Counted from the stretch's first letter, positions 1 through 6,894 are shown. The stretch: DNA of 7,158 bases from Bacteroidaceae bacterium (GCA_017628775.1 JAGBYN010000080.1:1-7158); one strand, 5' to 3'. The notes: a model not told the origin generated them from the letters alone. Program-made: numbers and translations.

Positions 1-1
1 A

Positions 2-856
2 AGTAAAGGATGCCAAAAAGATTGGGAAAAAGCGCTTTACATGATGGACTCTACAACTATCACTCTCTTTGATAACCTTTTGAAAGGTGTTGGACGACAC
101 CCTAAAAGTGGAAAGAAGAAAGGAGGAATGAAAGTGCACACCGTCATGAAATACCATGTAGGTGTCCCAATGGTTGTACAATTAACATCCGCCGCTAAAC
201 ACGACCATTACTTACTCAAAGAAGTGCACTTACCTCAAGATTCGGTGCTTGCAATGGATAGAGCATATATTGATTATGCACAATTTCAACGACTTACGGA
301 AGAAGGTGTCTGTTATGTCACGAAGATGAAGAAGAATCTCAAATATCAAGAACTTTCTTCAGTTGCATATGTCAGCAAGGATGGTTTAGTGACGCATACG
401 GATATGGAAATTCTTTTTGAAAAGGGAGAATTGAAGCATAAGGCAAGAAGAGTAGAACTATGGAGTAACAATTCTAAAAAGTCTGTTGTGCTGTTAACCA
501 ATAACTTTGAGTTGTCTGTTGAAGATCTTGAGGAGATATACAAGCGTAGATGGGCAATAGAAACACTCTACAAACAACTCAAACAGAACTTCCCGCTACA
601 TTTCTTTTATGGAGATAGTATCAACGCCATTCAAATACAAACTTGGGTAGTGCTAATTGCTAATTTGTTGTGTACAATTATCAGCAAAATGCTCAAAAGA
701 CATGTCTCATTCTCACAAGTTGTCACACTCATGAGAATGATACTTATGTATTATGTTGATTTCATAGCGTTTTTAGAAAATCCTAATAGTGATGAGATAA
801 AAATACAGGCAGAAAAGGATATATCGCCCCACATACAACTGCTATTATTTGAATAA
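2..856 (+). CDS. IS4-family transposase, 5'-truncated by window edge
   Basis: DDE transposase that cuts and rejoins IS ends. The reading frame is open back to the first bases of the window, so the methionine at position 41 is internal and the true start lies outside. Numbering from that methionine, the first catalytic Asp is D3 in DSTT, the second is D73 in AMDRAY, and the Glu is E174 inside a complete IS4 signature: Y167-(2)-R170-(3)-E174-(6)-K181 in YKRRWAIETLYKQLK. A Lys-rich stretch (GRHPKSGKKKGG, residues 18-29) follows D1, as is usual for the Bacteroidota members that carry an N-terminal DUF4372 domain. Relatives are, from memory, near 390 residues, so roughly the first 100 are missing here, including any DUF4372 domain. 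The visible part has no frameshift or stop, so the copy may be active. The gene ends with TAA, followed by a run of seven G. Confidence 0.93.
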   Translation, partial: SKGCQKDWEKALYMMDSTTITLFDNLLKGVGRHPKSGKKKGGMKVHTVMKYHVGVPMVVQLTSAAKHDHYLLKEVHLPQDSVLAMDRAYIDYAQFQRLTEEGVCYVTKMKKNLKYQELSSVAYVSKDGLVTHTDMEILFEKGELKHKARRVELWSNNSKKSVVLLTNNFELSVEDLEEIYKRRWAIETLYKQLKQNFPLHFFYGDSINAIQIQTWVVLIANLLCTIISKMLKRHVSFSQVVTLMRMILMYYVDFIAFLENPNSDEIKIQAEKDISPHIQLLLFE

Positions 857-865
857 GGGGGGGTT

Positions 866-937
866 ACTTTTCAAATAAAACATCCGCAACCCCATAAAAT
901 CGGGGATGCGGATGCATAAATTGTGCCTTTGAAAAGT
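866..937. repeat. Nested inverted repeats at the IS right end
   Basis: The outer pair is ACTTTTCAAA (866-875) with TTTGAAAAGT (928-937), a perfect 10-bp match. The inner pair is CATCCGCAACCCC (881-893) with GGGGATGCGGATG (902-914), 12 of 13 bp matched around an 8-nt loop. Such subterminal structure is common at IS ends. It may act in transposase binding, in insulation of the transposase from outside transcription, or both. Confidence 0.8.
873..914 (-). terminator. Intrinsic terminator for the R-M operon, inside the IS end
   Basis: Read on the - strand, the inner 13-bp GC-rich stem is followed directly by TTTTATTT, the hairpin-plus-T-tract form of a Rho-independent terminator. It lies about 85 nt past the helicase stop codon at 999-1001. 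On the + strand the same stem is followed by CATAAATTG, so it is a weak terminator for the transposase. No other terminator is visible between 947 and 998. Confidence 0.6.
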
Positions 938-998
938 TTACCGGACAGCAATATAAAATAATGAGTTAAATACGTTTACCAAACATCCATAATTTCAA

Positions 999-3920
999 TT
1001 ACACATCCTTTTCCACTTCCAAGAAACCCATAAAGAAGGCATCGGGAAAAACGAATTTCTTTTCGCCAAGAGCAAACTTAACAAATACAAACTTATTGCC
1101 CTTATCAATTCTTAAAACCGTGCCTTGCCCAAACTTTTTATGAAGAACGCTACTATTGGGGCCTATTGATTCCAAAGCCTTTTCAATCTCCTCTGGCGTT
1201 TGTGGTTCACGGAGGGCTGACACAGTATTTGTTGAGTCAGGAACTTGATAAGTCGTTTTTACGGGTTCAGGAATAGGCATCACCACTTTCATTTGAACAT
1301 TAGGAACAACAGCTTCACTCTTTTGGGCTATAGGTTTTGTATTATTATATATTGAGGAATCCACGATTGTCATTGAGTTTTGCTGATTGTAAAACAACTT
1401 TTCATACTCAGCTTTCCGAATTGTTGTATCCCAACCGCCCACTTCATCATCAGCATGTTTATCGAGACCTGTATAAGTCAGACTCGCATCCTCGTAACGT
1501 TTAAACTTAAAAATGGCGTCATTCATTAAAGGCGCATTAAACACGCCTAACGAACACAGCATATTAAAATCTTCAACACTTAAACCCGTCACCTTCTTAA
1601 ACAAGCCTGGTTCTAATTGCGTAATCACATCCTTCAAGCAACGCTCACGATAGTCGGTGAGATACATAAACACGGGTATGCGTGTAGCAAACTTGATCAG
1701 TTTTTCCTGAATTTGCTTGCGCTTGCTCTTCATCTCTTTCTCTTCAGCCGAAAGTTCTTTTTTCTCTTTCGGGGTCATCTCTTGCTTTTCCTTTTTAGCC
1801 TTCTTCACTGCCTCCGACTTATTGATAATGGTCGTCAAGTCGTTGTTCAGATTGCGGAACCCTTCGATATTCATCAATGCCTTCATCGCTTCAGGATTAT
1901 CCAACAAACGCTTCAACGTATCGTTATCCACATTAACAAGGAGCGCCGATTCCCATCGCTTCGCCAACAACGTCGCAGAAGTTCCAGCCAAAGCAATATC
2001 CAGAATATCTTGCGCATCCACCTCCTTCATACTACTTCCATCATAAGCCAAAACGGGCAAGAACTTGATAAAGTCAGCCACTTTTGCTTCAGGGTTGGCC
2101 TCATTTATATCTAATCGGCAACTGTAATCGGATATTTGACGCAGCGCACGATCGAGCGCAAAGTCAAACACGTAGCACTCATGCTTCATAATCGTACGAA
2201 GCCCCTCCTCGCTCTTTACCTCCCACGGGCTTTGCACACGAAAGGCGGCTTGGAAATACGTTTCAGGACTTTTCAAATTACGAAGCATAAAGATACCCGT
2301 CCATGGCTTCACCGTCACCCCCGTTGTCAACTTTCCACAACTCAGCGTAATGGTTTTCGTTTCCAACGGATCGTCCATAGCGGCCTGCACCGGATAGAGC
2401 GCATCAAGTCCGATACCCGCTCCTGTACCTGCACACACCGTTACCTTATAATCATGGTAAAACTTATTTTGGCGCTGACTCAACAAATTCGCCATAGCAA
2501 AACACGACGCCACATTGGGCAAGAACCAAAGCGTATGCGAAAGCACATTCAGCAAACGCGTATCGCTAAACGGCATTGGCGGGCGCTTGTCCTGTCCGAG
2601 TTTCAAATCGTCAATACTCGCAGGGAGGTAAGCACCACGAATCAAGTCAAGCCATTTTTGAACTTCGCTCTCATATTTAAAACGTGCTTCTGCACCCTTA
2701 CCCTCTGCCGCAAAGAACACGTTAAGGTCAAATTCATCAAATTCGCCCTGTCGTGCTACGTCTTGAATTTCATCGGGCATTCGATAAGTGAGCATCACCA
2801 TGCGGGGCAAAGCAAGGTAAGGATTACCCGCCCCCTTCCATTCCGCCTTGGCGCGCTGCTCGTCCGAGTAAGTCCAGTTGAAGATTTGCTCTTCGATAAA
2901 CTCCCCATTGTTAATTGCACGGAAGGGGGTCCCAGAGAGGAAAAGGTAGTATCTTGTCGAGATGGGCAACCACGATTCATTAATCGCATTGCTCGCCTCA
3001 TCCTTCTGATATTTTTCGGCATCAAACTCCACCGCCTCTTCTTCGTCCTCGCGTTCAAAGAGTTCCTTCGCGCGCTCTTTCCACGCACCGAAGTGGTATT
3101 CGTCGAAAATCACCAAATCCCACGTTGTGGCATGAATAAACTCATTTTTCGTTTTGATGCCACCACTCTCGTTCGTACCCAAGAGGTCTTGAAACGAACC
3201 AAACACTACAATAGGTCTTGACTTATCTGCACGCGCAAAGTCCTGGTCCATATTGAGGTTGTTGTTCTTCGCATCCTTATTCGAGATGTATTGCCACCCT
3301 TCAAAATCCATGTGCGACACCAAGTCCTCACGCCATGCCGACTCCACCGCAGGTTTAAAGGTCAAAATCAACACACGCGACAAGCCCATTTTCTTGGCCA
3401 ACTGATAAGACGCAAACGTCTTACCGAAGCGCATCTTCGCATTCCACAGAAACTTCGGGATTCGATTAGGTTCCTCCTTCAATGCTTGCTCAAAGTAAGT
3501 TTTTGTTTGCTCTACGGCACGAAACTGCTCGGGGCGCATCGCGAAATTTTGCGTCCTGTTTTCTGCATTGTTCGTACCCGTACGGAGCGCCATGACAGCC
3601 GCCTCAACATCCGCCCTTGTGCAACGGAACCATTCGTCCGTCTTGTCCATTGGATTTAAGCGCTTATGCCCCTTTCGCTCCAAAAGTTTGTGTACGTCCT
3701 TATCCGTAAAGCATGAACCATCATTGGTCATTGCAGAAGCCACCAAAACAATCTCATACTTCACCTTGCTCGTATGCAATTGTTCTTCGATGCGTTCTTT
3801 CGCGGTGCGGTCGGTGTAACCCACCTTTAGATAACCCAGATGAGAATCCACACCAATCAATTTATAAGCATAAATCGTAGGTGTAACGGCGGGACGTTGT
3901 GGAAAAAAGTTTTGTTGCAT
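999..3920 (-). CDS. GIY-YIG-like nuclease / SF2 helicase fusion, restriction subunit of an R-M system
   Basis: Predicted ATP-dependent restriction enzyme, cytoplasmic, 973 aa. Residues about 14-110 resemble a GIY-YIG/T5orf172 nuclease: IYAYKL (16-21), YLKVGYT (30-36), Arg residues in TDRTAKERI (36-44), a histidine in DVHKLL, and DEWF (95-98), whose Glu would bind metal. The helicase core follows: Walker A AKMRFGKT (161-168), LTFKP (186-190), DEYH (273-276, Walker B), SGTPF (329-333), LTTGVTVKPW (531-540) and QAAFRVQSPW (557-566) as motif VI. A Lys/Glu-rich, probably coiled-coil stretch covers about 700-740. Residues about 918-968 (VLHKKFGQGTVLRI to FPDAFFMGFL) look like the Tudor/SH3-like tail seen on some Bacteroidota helicases. 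No target-recognition domain is evident, so specificity should come from the adjacent methyltransferase. ATG lies 4 nt after the preceding stop with no clear Shine-Dalgarno, suggesting translational coupling. The nuclease assignment is less certain than the helicase. Confidence 0.88.
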   Translation of the reverse strand: MQQNFFPQRPAVTPTIYAYKLIGVDSHLGYLKVGYTDRTAKERIEEQLHTSKVKYEIVLVASAMTNDGSCFTDKDVHKLLERKGHKRLNPMDKTDEWFRCTRADVEAAVMALRTGTNNAENRTQNFAMRPEQFRAVEQTKTYFEQALKEEPNRIPKFLWNAKMRFGKTFASYQLAKKMGLSRVLILTFKPAVESAWREDLVSHMDFEGWQYISNKDAKNNNLNMDQDFARADKSRPIVVFGSFQDLLGTNESGGIKTKNEFIHATTWDLVIFDEYHFGAWKERAKELFEREDEEEAVEFDAEKYQKDEASNAINESWLPISTRYYLFLSGTPFRAINNGEFIEEQIFNWTYSDEQRAKAEWKGAGNPYLALPRMVMLTYRMPDEIQDVARQGEFDEFDLNVFFAAEGKGAEARFKYESEVQKWLDLIRGAYLPASIDDLKLGQDKRPPMPFSDTRLLNVLSHTLWFLPNVASCFAMANLLSQRQNKFYHDYKVTVCAGTGAGIGLDALYPVQAAMDDPLETKTITLSCGKLTTGVTVKPWTGIFMLRNLKSPETYFQAAFRVQSPWEVKSEEGLRTIMKHECYVFDFALDRALRQISDYSCRLDINEANPEAKVADFIKFLPVLAYDGSSMKEVDAQDILDIALAGTSATLLAKRWESALLVNVDNDTLKRLLDNPEAMKALMNIEGFRNLNNDLTTIINKSEAVKKAKKEKQEMTPKEKKELSAEEKEMKSKRKQIQEKLIKFATRIPVFMYLTDYRERCLKDVITQLEPGLFKKVTGLSVEDFNMLCSLGVFNAPLMNDAIFKFKRYEDASLTYTGLDKHADDEVGGWDTTIRKAEYEKLFYNQQNSMTIVDSSIYNNTKPIAQKSEAVVPNVQMKVVMPIPEPVKTTYQVPDSTNTVSALREPQTPEEIEKALESIGPNSSVLHKKFGQGTVLRIDKGNKFVFVKFALGEKKFVFPDAFFMGFLEVEKDV

Positions 3921-3924
3921 AGTA

Positions 3925-5436
3925 TTAGTCCATTGGGCGAATCATTGATTCAATAAAAGCAATTTCGTCTTCGGTTAATCCGTATTTGGCATAGAGTTCT
4001 TCGTCTGTCCAGGGTTTAGAGAAGTCTTGCATAGGAACAAATTGATACACCTTACTTGTTGTGTGTTGAGTAACCTTTTTCAACCCCAACATCAGATGAA
4101 AGAACTTCGTTTGCATATAAGTATAAACATTTTCTGTTTCTTTTTGATCATTAAACGGACCTACAACTAAATAGGTTTCTGTACAACAAGTATTATTACC
4201 TACAATTATTGGTTTAAGCCAATCCTTAGTCATATCACCAGATCCGATAGCTTCTGGTATTAATATTTTAGATTTATTAACCCAATTCTGATTTTTTAAT
4301 ATTTGTATACTACTTATATATCCCGTTTTCTGATTAGCATATATTTTGACTGAATTTGTTGTTTGTTCTTCATTAAAATCAACAAAATTAGTCGGAAGTC
4401 CAAATGGTTTTCTTGAACTAACTATATCACTGAAAGAAGTTTCCTTTTTTTCTTGTACTTTACGCAAAATTGAAATTGCGTTATTTTGCCTAATAAATGA
4501 ATCACAGCCGCTTTCTAACAATGGTCTTTCCATTGAAGATACTATAAAATTATTGCTATGAGTATTAACCAAACAATTACCATTATATCCTTTTTCCCAA
4601 AGAAAATAGCAAACTCCCCCTTTGATTTCAACATTAGGAAAACATTCCGACGCATTATTAAAATCATGTAGAACTTTTATTTGCTTATCGTTCAACATAA
4701 TATTTCTGAATTCATCCAACCCCTTACCCCCTGCATACCAACGAGCAGGAATAATCATTGTAAGGTACCTTGGATTTAATTTCTTTGCTTGCTGAACAAA
4801 CAAGTGATACAAAGGCCTTGCACTTGCTTGCGCCCCTCCATCACTCAACTGATACGGCGGATTCCCAATAATCACATCGAATTTCATATTGAATAGTTTC
4901 TTTACATCAAGGTTATGAATAAATTGATAGGCGTGTGTTTCGAGTTCCGCTCCACGATCGTACTCACTTTGCGACGCCCCACAATAGATACACTTGCCAT
5001 TTTGCCAAGTGTGCTTAATACGCTGATAAACGATGTTGCCCTGCGGTTGCGATTCAGGGAATTGGTAGGCCGAGAAGGGACTACTGGGGAACTTACTGCA
5101 GTACACACTACGGCGCGAGAGCAAGCTGGTGAGTTCGGTGATGGCGATGCCAAATAGCTGCTTTGAGAAGATGTGTTCAATACGCTTTTCAAGGTCGGGA
5201 ATCTGCGATTCCAACCCAACGATCAAGCGCTTGGCAATTTCACGCAAAAAGACTCCACTCTTACAACAAGGGTCAAGAAACGTCGTATCCGGATTCTCAA
5301 ACAACTCCTGAGGGAGCATATCAATAATTTTATTCGCCAATTCGGGCGGCGTAAATACCTCGTCGTTGCTCAAGTTGGCAATACAGGTCAGCACGTCGGG
5401 ATTATAGACATTTTGAAATAAACTATTGTTCGCCAT
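3925..5436 (-). CDS. Eco57I-type N6-adenine DNA methyltransferase (modification/specificity subunit)
   Basis: Transfers methyl from SAM to adenine N6 in the recognition site. In the 503-aa protein: motif X-like [19 protein letters not shown] (24-42), motif [16 protein letters not shown] (53-67), a CIYC pair (149-152) that may be half of a zinc knuckle, and catalytic motif IV GNPPY (191-195). [17 protein letters not shown] (227-243) and [12 protein letters not shown] (272-283) complete the core. The variable C-terminal part (about 290-460) is the likely target-recognition region. Motif I has Lys where a Gly is usual; I recall this KSG form as family-wide. The start at 5436 is preferred over an in-frame ATG at 5502. 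It has AAGGTG 7 nt upstream, matches the usual family N-terminus, and overlaps the upstream gene by only 14 nt instead of 80. The segment 4201-4620 is strikingly AT-rich, unlike its neighbours. Confidence 0.92.
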   Translation of the reverse strand: MANNSLFQNVYNPDVLTCIANLSNDEVFTPPELANKIIDMLPQELFENPDTTFLDPCCKSGVFLREIAKRLIVGLESQIPDLEKRIEHIFSKQLFGIAITELTSLLSRRSVYCSKFPSSPFSAYQFPESQPQGNIVYQRIKHTWQNGKCIYCGASQSEYDRGAELETHAYQFIHNLDVKKLFNMKFDVIIGNPPYQLSDGGAQASARPLYHLFVQQAKKLNPRYLTMIIPARWYAGGKGLDEFRNIMLNDKQIKVLHDFNNASECFPNVEIKGGVCYFLWEKGYNGNCLVNTHSNNFIVSSMERPLLESGCDSFIRQNNAISILRKVQEKKETSFSDIVSSRKPFGLPTNFVDFNEEQTTNSVKIYANQKTGYISSIQILKNQNWVNKSKILIPEAIGSGDMTKDWLKPIIVGNNTCCTETYLVVGPFNDQKETENVYTYMQTKFFHLMLGLKKVTQHTTSKVYQFVPMQDFSKPWTDEELYAKYGLTEDEIAFIESMIRPMD

Positions 5437-6100
5437 ATTCTTGCACCTTTTTATAATGTGAAACATATCTGCGGAGGAACACCCCGCCCTCTTCCTTCTC
5501 ATCCTCCGTTAGGGCAAAGAGCGTGCCCGTGTCATTATAGAGTAAGAGGTCGGAAAGCGTGTAGTCGGAACGTTGCATCTGCGTAGCACCGATAAGCGTC
5601 CATTCCGAAAACACAATGGGCGCTGAGGTATCCCTACCCTGCTCGTCCACGCACATCAGCGTCAGAGCATTGCCATTGATGATGTTGCGACGAATGATGA
5701 ATCGTGCCGCCTCGCGAACGTCGTCGGAAGCATCGCCCTTGCAATGCTCCGTATAAGCCGCATTCCAAATATCAAACAAGCGTTTGCGGCAAGCCTCAAC
5801 ATTGTCGTTGAGTATATCCACACCATAGAGGCTCCCGATGGCTACGATAGACATTTTTTCGTAGTCGCGGGAGCTTCGTTTGTATTTACGTTGAAGTTCA
5901 GAAAGTTTACGTTGAAGAATAACGGACAAAAAATTACCATCTCCGCAAGCTGGTTCCAAAAAGCGGGAATCAGGACGGAGACATTCGTCGGCAACGAGGT
6001 CGCACATGGCATTCACCTCACGCTCGGCGGTAAACACCTCGCCATGGTCGGCCACGCGCTTGCGCGAATTGATTTGGGATTTTTGTTGTTGAGCAGCCAT
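5423..6100 (-). CDS. SAM-binding methyltransferase-like subunit lacking the NPPY motif
   Basis: First gene of the operon, 225 aa. It has [19 protein letters not shown] (18-36, motif X-like), a canonical SAM-binding motif [13 protein letters not shown] (47-58), motif II around [10 protein letters not shown] (91-100) with D95 placed to hold the SAM ribose, and a motif III-like [10 protein letters not shown] (139-148). No [DNS]PP[YF] catalytic motif occurs anywhere, and the protein ends well short of a full methyltransferase with a recognition domain. It is therefore a SAM-binding partner, a regulatory half, or one half of a split enzyme completed by the next gene. The ATG at 6100 was chosen because family-like sequence begins there. 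An in-frame ATG at 6148 would add 16 unrelated residues (MCGICSPNRLFFIGIQ). Neither start has a strong Shine-Dalgarno; GGGA lies upstream of 6100. Confidence is high for the family and moderate for the start. Confidence 0.85.
   Translation of the reverse strand: MAAQQQKSQINSRKRVADHGEVFTAEREVNAMCDLVADECLRPDSRFLEPACGDGNFLSVILQRKLSELQRKYKRSSRDYEKMSIVAIGSLYGVDILNDNVEACRKRLFDIWNAAYTEHCKGDASDDVREAARFIIRRNIINGNALTLMCVDEQGRDTSAPIVFSEWTLIGATQMQRSDYTLSDLLLYNDTGTLFALTEDEKEEGGVFLRRYVSHYKKVQEYGEQ
5444..5449 (-). promoter_or_regulatory. Ribosome binding site deciding the methyltransferase start
   Basis: AAGGTG on the - strand lies 7 nt before the ATG at 5436, inside the 3' end of the preceding gene. Good Shine-Dalgarno matches are rare elsewhere in this window, so this one helps choose 5436 over 5502. 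Confidence 0.6.
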
Positions 6101-6204
6101 TTGTATCCCAATAAAAAACAGACGGTTAGGGCTACAAATACCGCACAATGAATAAAACGCAAGTTTTGAGAAGACACAAAAAAAAGACGTGAAGCCCAGC
6201 TACT

Positions 6205-6264
6205 GTTGCTCGCTCCACAATCTGAGGCTCGTAGGAATTGCCCATCGTAGTCGAAACGAGCAAC
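6205..6264. repeat. 8-bp inverted repeat in the possible operon leader
   Basis: GTTGCTCG (6205-6212) is matched perfectly by CGAGCAAC (6257-6264), 44 nt apart. Inside it, GGCTCGT near 6226-6232 offers an alternative partner for ACGAGC. Competing pairings of this type could form in a leader RNA, but short arms this far apart may be chance. Confidence 0.35.
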
Positions 6265-6283
6265 GCCGAAAGCCCCACGCCGA

Positions 6284-6378
6284 TATGTATATAATCCACC
6301 CTCTACGCCACACCATCCCTTGGTATACGGATACACCAAGGGCTGTACAGCATAAGTAGGGTATGTATATAACACACC
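6284..6378. repeat. 17-bp imperfect direct repeat, candidate dispersed intergenic repeat
   Basis: TATGTATATAA, two variable bases, then CACC occurs at 6284-6300 and again at 6362-6378 (15 of 17 identical, 78 bp apart), flanking a hairpin. Read on the - strand the segment translates to aromatic-rich pieces (for example LYTYPTYAVQ and LYTYRRGAFG). From memory this resembles pseudo-coding dispersed repeats in Bacteroidales intergenic regions. The family assignment is not proven. Confidence 0.45.
6317..6342. repeat. 8-bp perfect stem-loop
   Basis: CCCTTGGT (6317-6324) and ACCAAGGG (6335-6342) are perfect complements around a 10-nt loop, ATACGGATAC. Neither strand has a T-tract after the stem, so it does not look like a terminator. 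It lies centrally between the two direct repeats at 6284 and 6362. Confidence 0.6.
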
Positions 6379-6540
6379 ACGGGGCATTCACGTTGCTTTG
6401 TTCTTGACTACGATTGAAATTTTCCTACGATTTCAGATTGTCAAAACCAAAGCGTAGTAAACGCCTTTATCTATGTCTTGCCCCACTCCCTCCCATTTTC
6501 CAAAACGTAGGAAAACATTCGGCGCGGAGCTATATGGTTA

Positions 6541-6548
6541 CAAAAATA
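6541..6548 (-). promoter_or_regulatory. Possible Bacteroidota -7 box upstream of the operon
   Basis: On the - strand TATTTTTG matches TAnnTTTG exactly. No TTTG lies at the expected distance upstream; the best candidate is GATG with 19-nt spacing. If used, the leader to the first operon gene would be about 430 nt. The surroundings are AT-rich, so chance is a real alternative. Confidence 0.25.
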
Positions 6549-6648
6549 CAGAAAAAAATGAATTTGCCATCCATCTGCATGAATTTATTTGATGCAACCT
6601 TCTAAAGTTCCAATGACACAACAAAAAAAGAAGGGCATTGAGCGGAAA

Positions 6649-6705
6649 CTAAGTCGGACTTAGAAAAAACTAACTCTGAGCTAATTTTTACTAAGTCCGA
6701 CTTAA
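6649..6705. repeat. Three 15-bp palindromes at exact 21-bp spacing
   Basis: The units are CTAAGTCGGACTTAG (6649-6663), CTAACTCTGAGCTAA (6670-6684) and CTAAGTCCGACTTAA (6691-6705). Each is a dyad around one central base, with centres at 6656, 6677 and 6698. The middle copy is degenerate. The spacers are AAAAAA and TTTTTA, so the whole 57 bp is also one large imperfect inverted repeat centred at 6677 (24 of 28 positions pair). It could be a row of binding sites for a dimeric regulator or a cruciform/hairpin. Confidence 0.85.
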
Positions 6706-6713
6706 ATATTGCG

Positions 6714-6761
6714 TCCCTACTTGCAATGCACAATCCATACGGTTGCTGTTATGAGTAGGGA
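6714..6761. repeat. 7-bp inverted repeat
   Basis: TCCCTAC (6714-6720) is complementary to GTAGGGA (6755-6761), with 34 nt between them. It begins 8 bp after the palindrome triplet. The short arms make the significance doubtful. Confidence 0.3.
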
Positions 6762-6777
6762 TAAAAAGAGGAGCGCC

Positions 6778-6791
6778 ATAGAGGTCTCTAT
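6778..6791. repeat. 14-bp palindrome
   Basis: ATAGAG (6778-6783) and CTCTAT (6786-6791) are perfect complements around GT. A dyad of this size suits a small dimeric DNA-binding protein, but no regulator gene is in the window. Confidence 0.4.
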
Positions 6792-6819
6792 TTACTCTCG
6801 TTTAAGTTCGCTATATTCC

Positions 6820-6835
6820 AGATTTTTAAAAATCT
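6820..6835. repeat. 16-bp perfect palindrome
   Basis: AGATTTTTAAAAATCT is identical to its own reverse complement with no central gap. It is AT-rich, so it could be an operator-like site or simply a consequence of base composition. Confidence 0.5.
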
Positions 6836-6837
6836 TC

Positions 6838-6863
6838 GACAAAGTGAAAAATATCATTTTGTC
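6838..6863. repeat. 10-bp stem-loop
   Basis: GACAAAGTGA (6838-6847) pairs with TCATTTTGTC (6854-6863) except for one position, which is a G-T wobble if transcribed on the + strand. The loop is 6 nt. It starts 2 bp after the perfect palindrome at 6820. Confidence 0.45.
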
Positions 6864-6865
6864 AC

Positions 6866-6894
6866 AATGTTAAAGTTTATAGAAAAATGTTAAA
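6866..6894. repeat. Two AATGTTAAA direct repeats, 20-bp period
   Basis: AATGTTAAA occurs at 6866-6874 and 6886-6894. The related TTTAACA, the opposite orientation of TGTTAAA, appears about 30 bp further on near 6923-6929. The spacing near two helical turns suggests same-face protein contacts, but the motif is AT-rich and may be chance. Confidence 0.35.

Larger units (their letters stand above)
1..947 (+). mobile_element. IS4-family insertion sequence, right part
   Basis: The element consists of the transposase frame plus about 90 bp of noncoding right end. The right boundary is placed near CCGGACA (941-947), because the outer sequence read inward on the - strand (TGTCCGG then TAAACTTTTC) resembles the terminal repeats I recall for Bacteroidota IS4 elements. 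The left end and left inverted repeat are outside the window, so neither the boundary nor a target-site duplication can be confirmed. The element sits about 50 bp beyond the stop codon of the helicase gene and does not disrupt it. Confidence 0.72.

Noticed and set aside
857..863. Run of seven G as a phase-variation tract
   Set aside because: It lies immediately after the transposase stop codon, outside any coding frame and not in a promoter spacer, so slippage would have no visible effect.
936..980. GTTTACC at 936-942 and 974-980 as an IS target-site duplication
   Set aside because: A target duplication must abut the IS ends. The first copy is within the terminal repeat and the second lies about 30 bp outside.
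2136..3221. 361-codon open frame on the + strand antisense to the helicase gene
   Set aside because: It lies wholly inside the conserved helicase coding sequence, has an Arg/Leu/His-rich composition typical of antisense frames and shows no recognisable domain.
999..6100. DISARM or BREX defence system
   Set aside because: There is a methyltransferase and a helicase, but no DUF1998, PLD nuclease, PglZ, BrxC-like ATPase or other hallmark gene. The three-gene layout fits a stand-alone R-M system better.
6101..6180. TTTG / TAnnTTTG promoter directly before the first operon gene on the - strand
   Set aside because: TATTTG and TATTCATTG are present, but neither fits the TAnnTTTG spacing, so no close promoter is called.
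6013..6391. Two overlapping - strand frames upstream of the first methyltransferase gene
   Set aside because: They read through repeat-like sequence, one overlaps the start of the real gene in another frame, and neither has domain or start support.
6414..6605. 63-codon + strand frame in the gene-free region
   Set aside because: No ribosome binding site, no domain, basic and low-complexity composition. It overlaps the CGTAG cluster and promoter-like AT-rich DNA; probably chance.
6649..6705. CRISPR array
   Set aside because: Only three 15-bp units with 6-bp A/T spacers and palindromic symmetry; there are no cas genes and the spacers are far too short.
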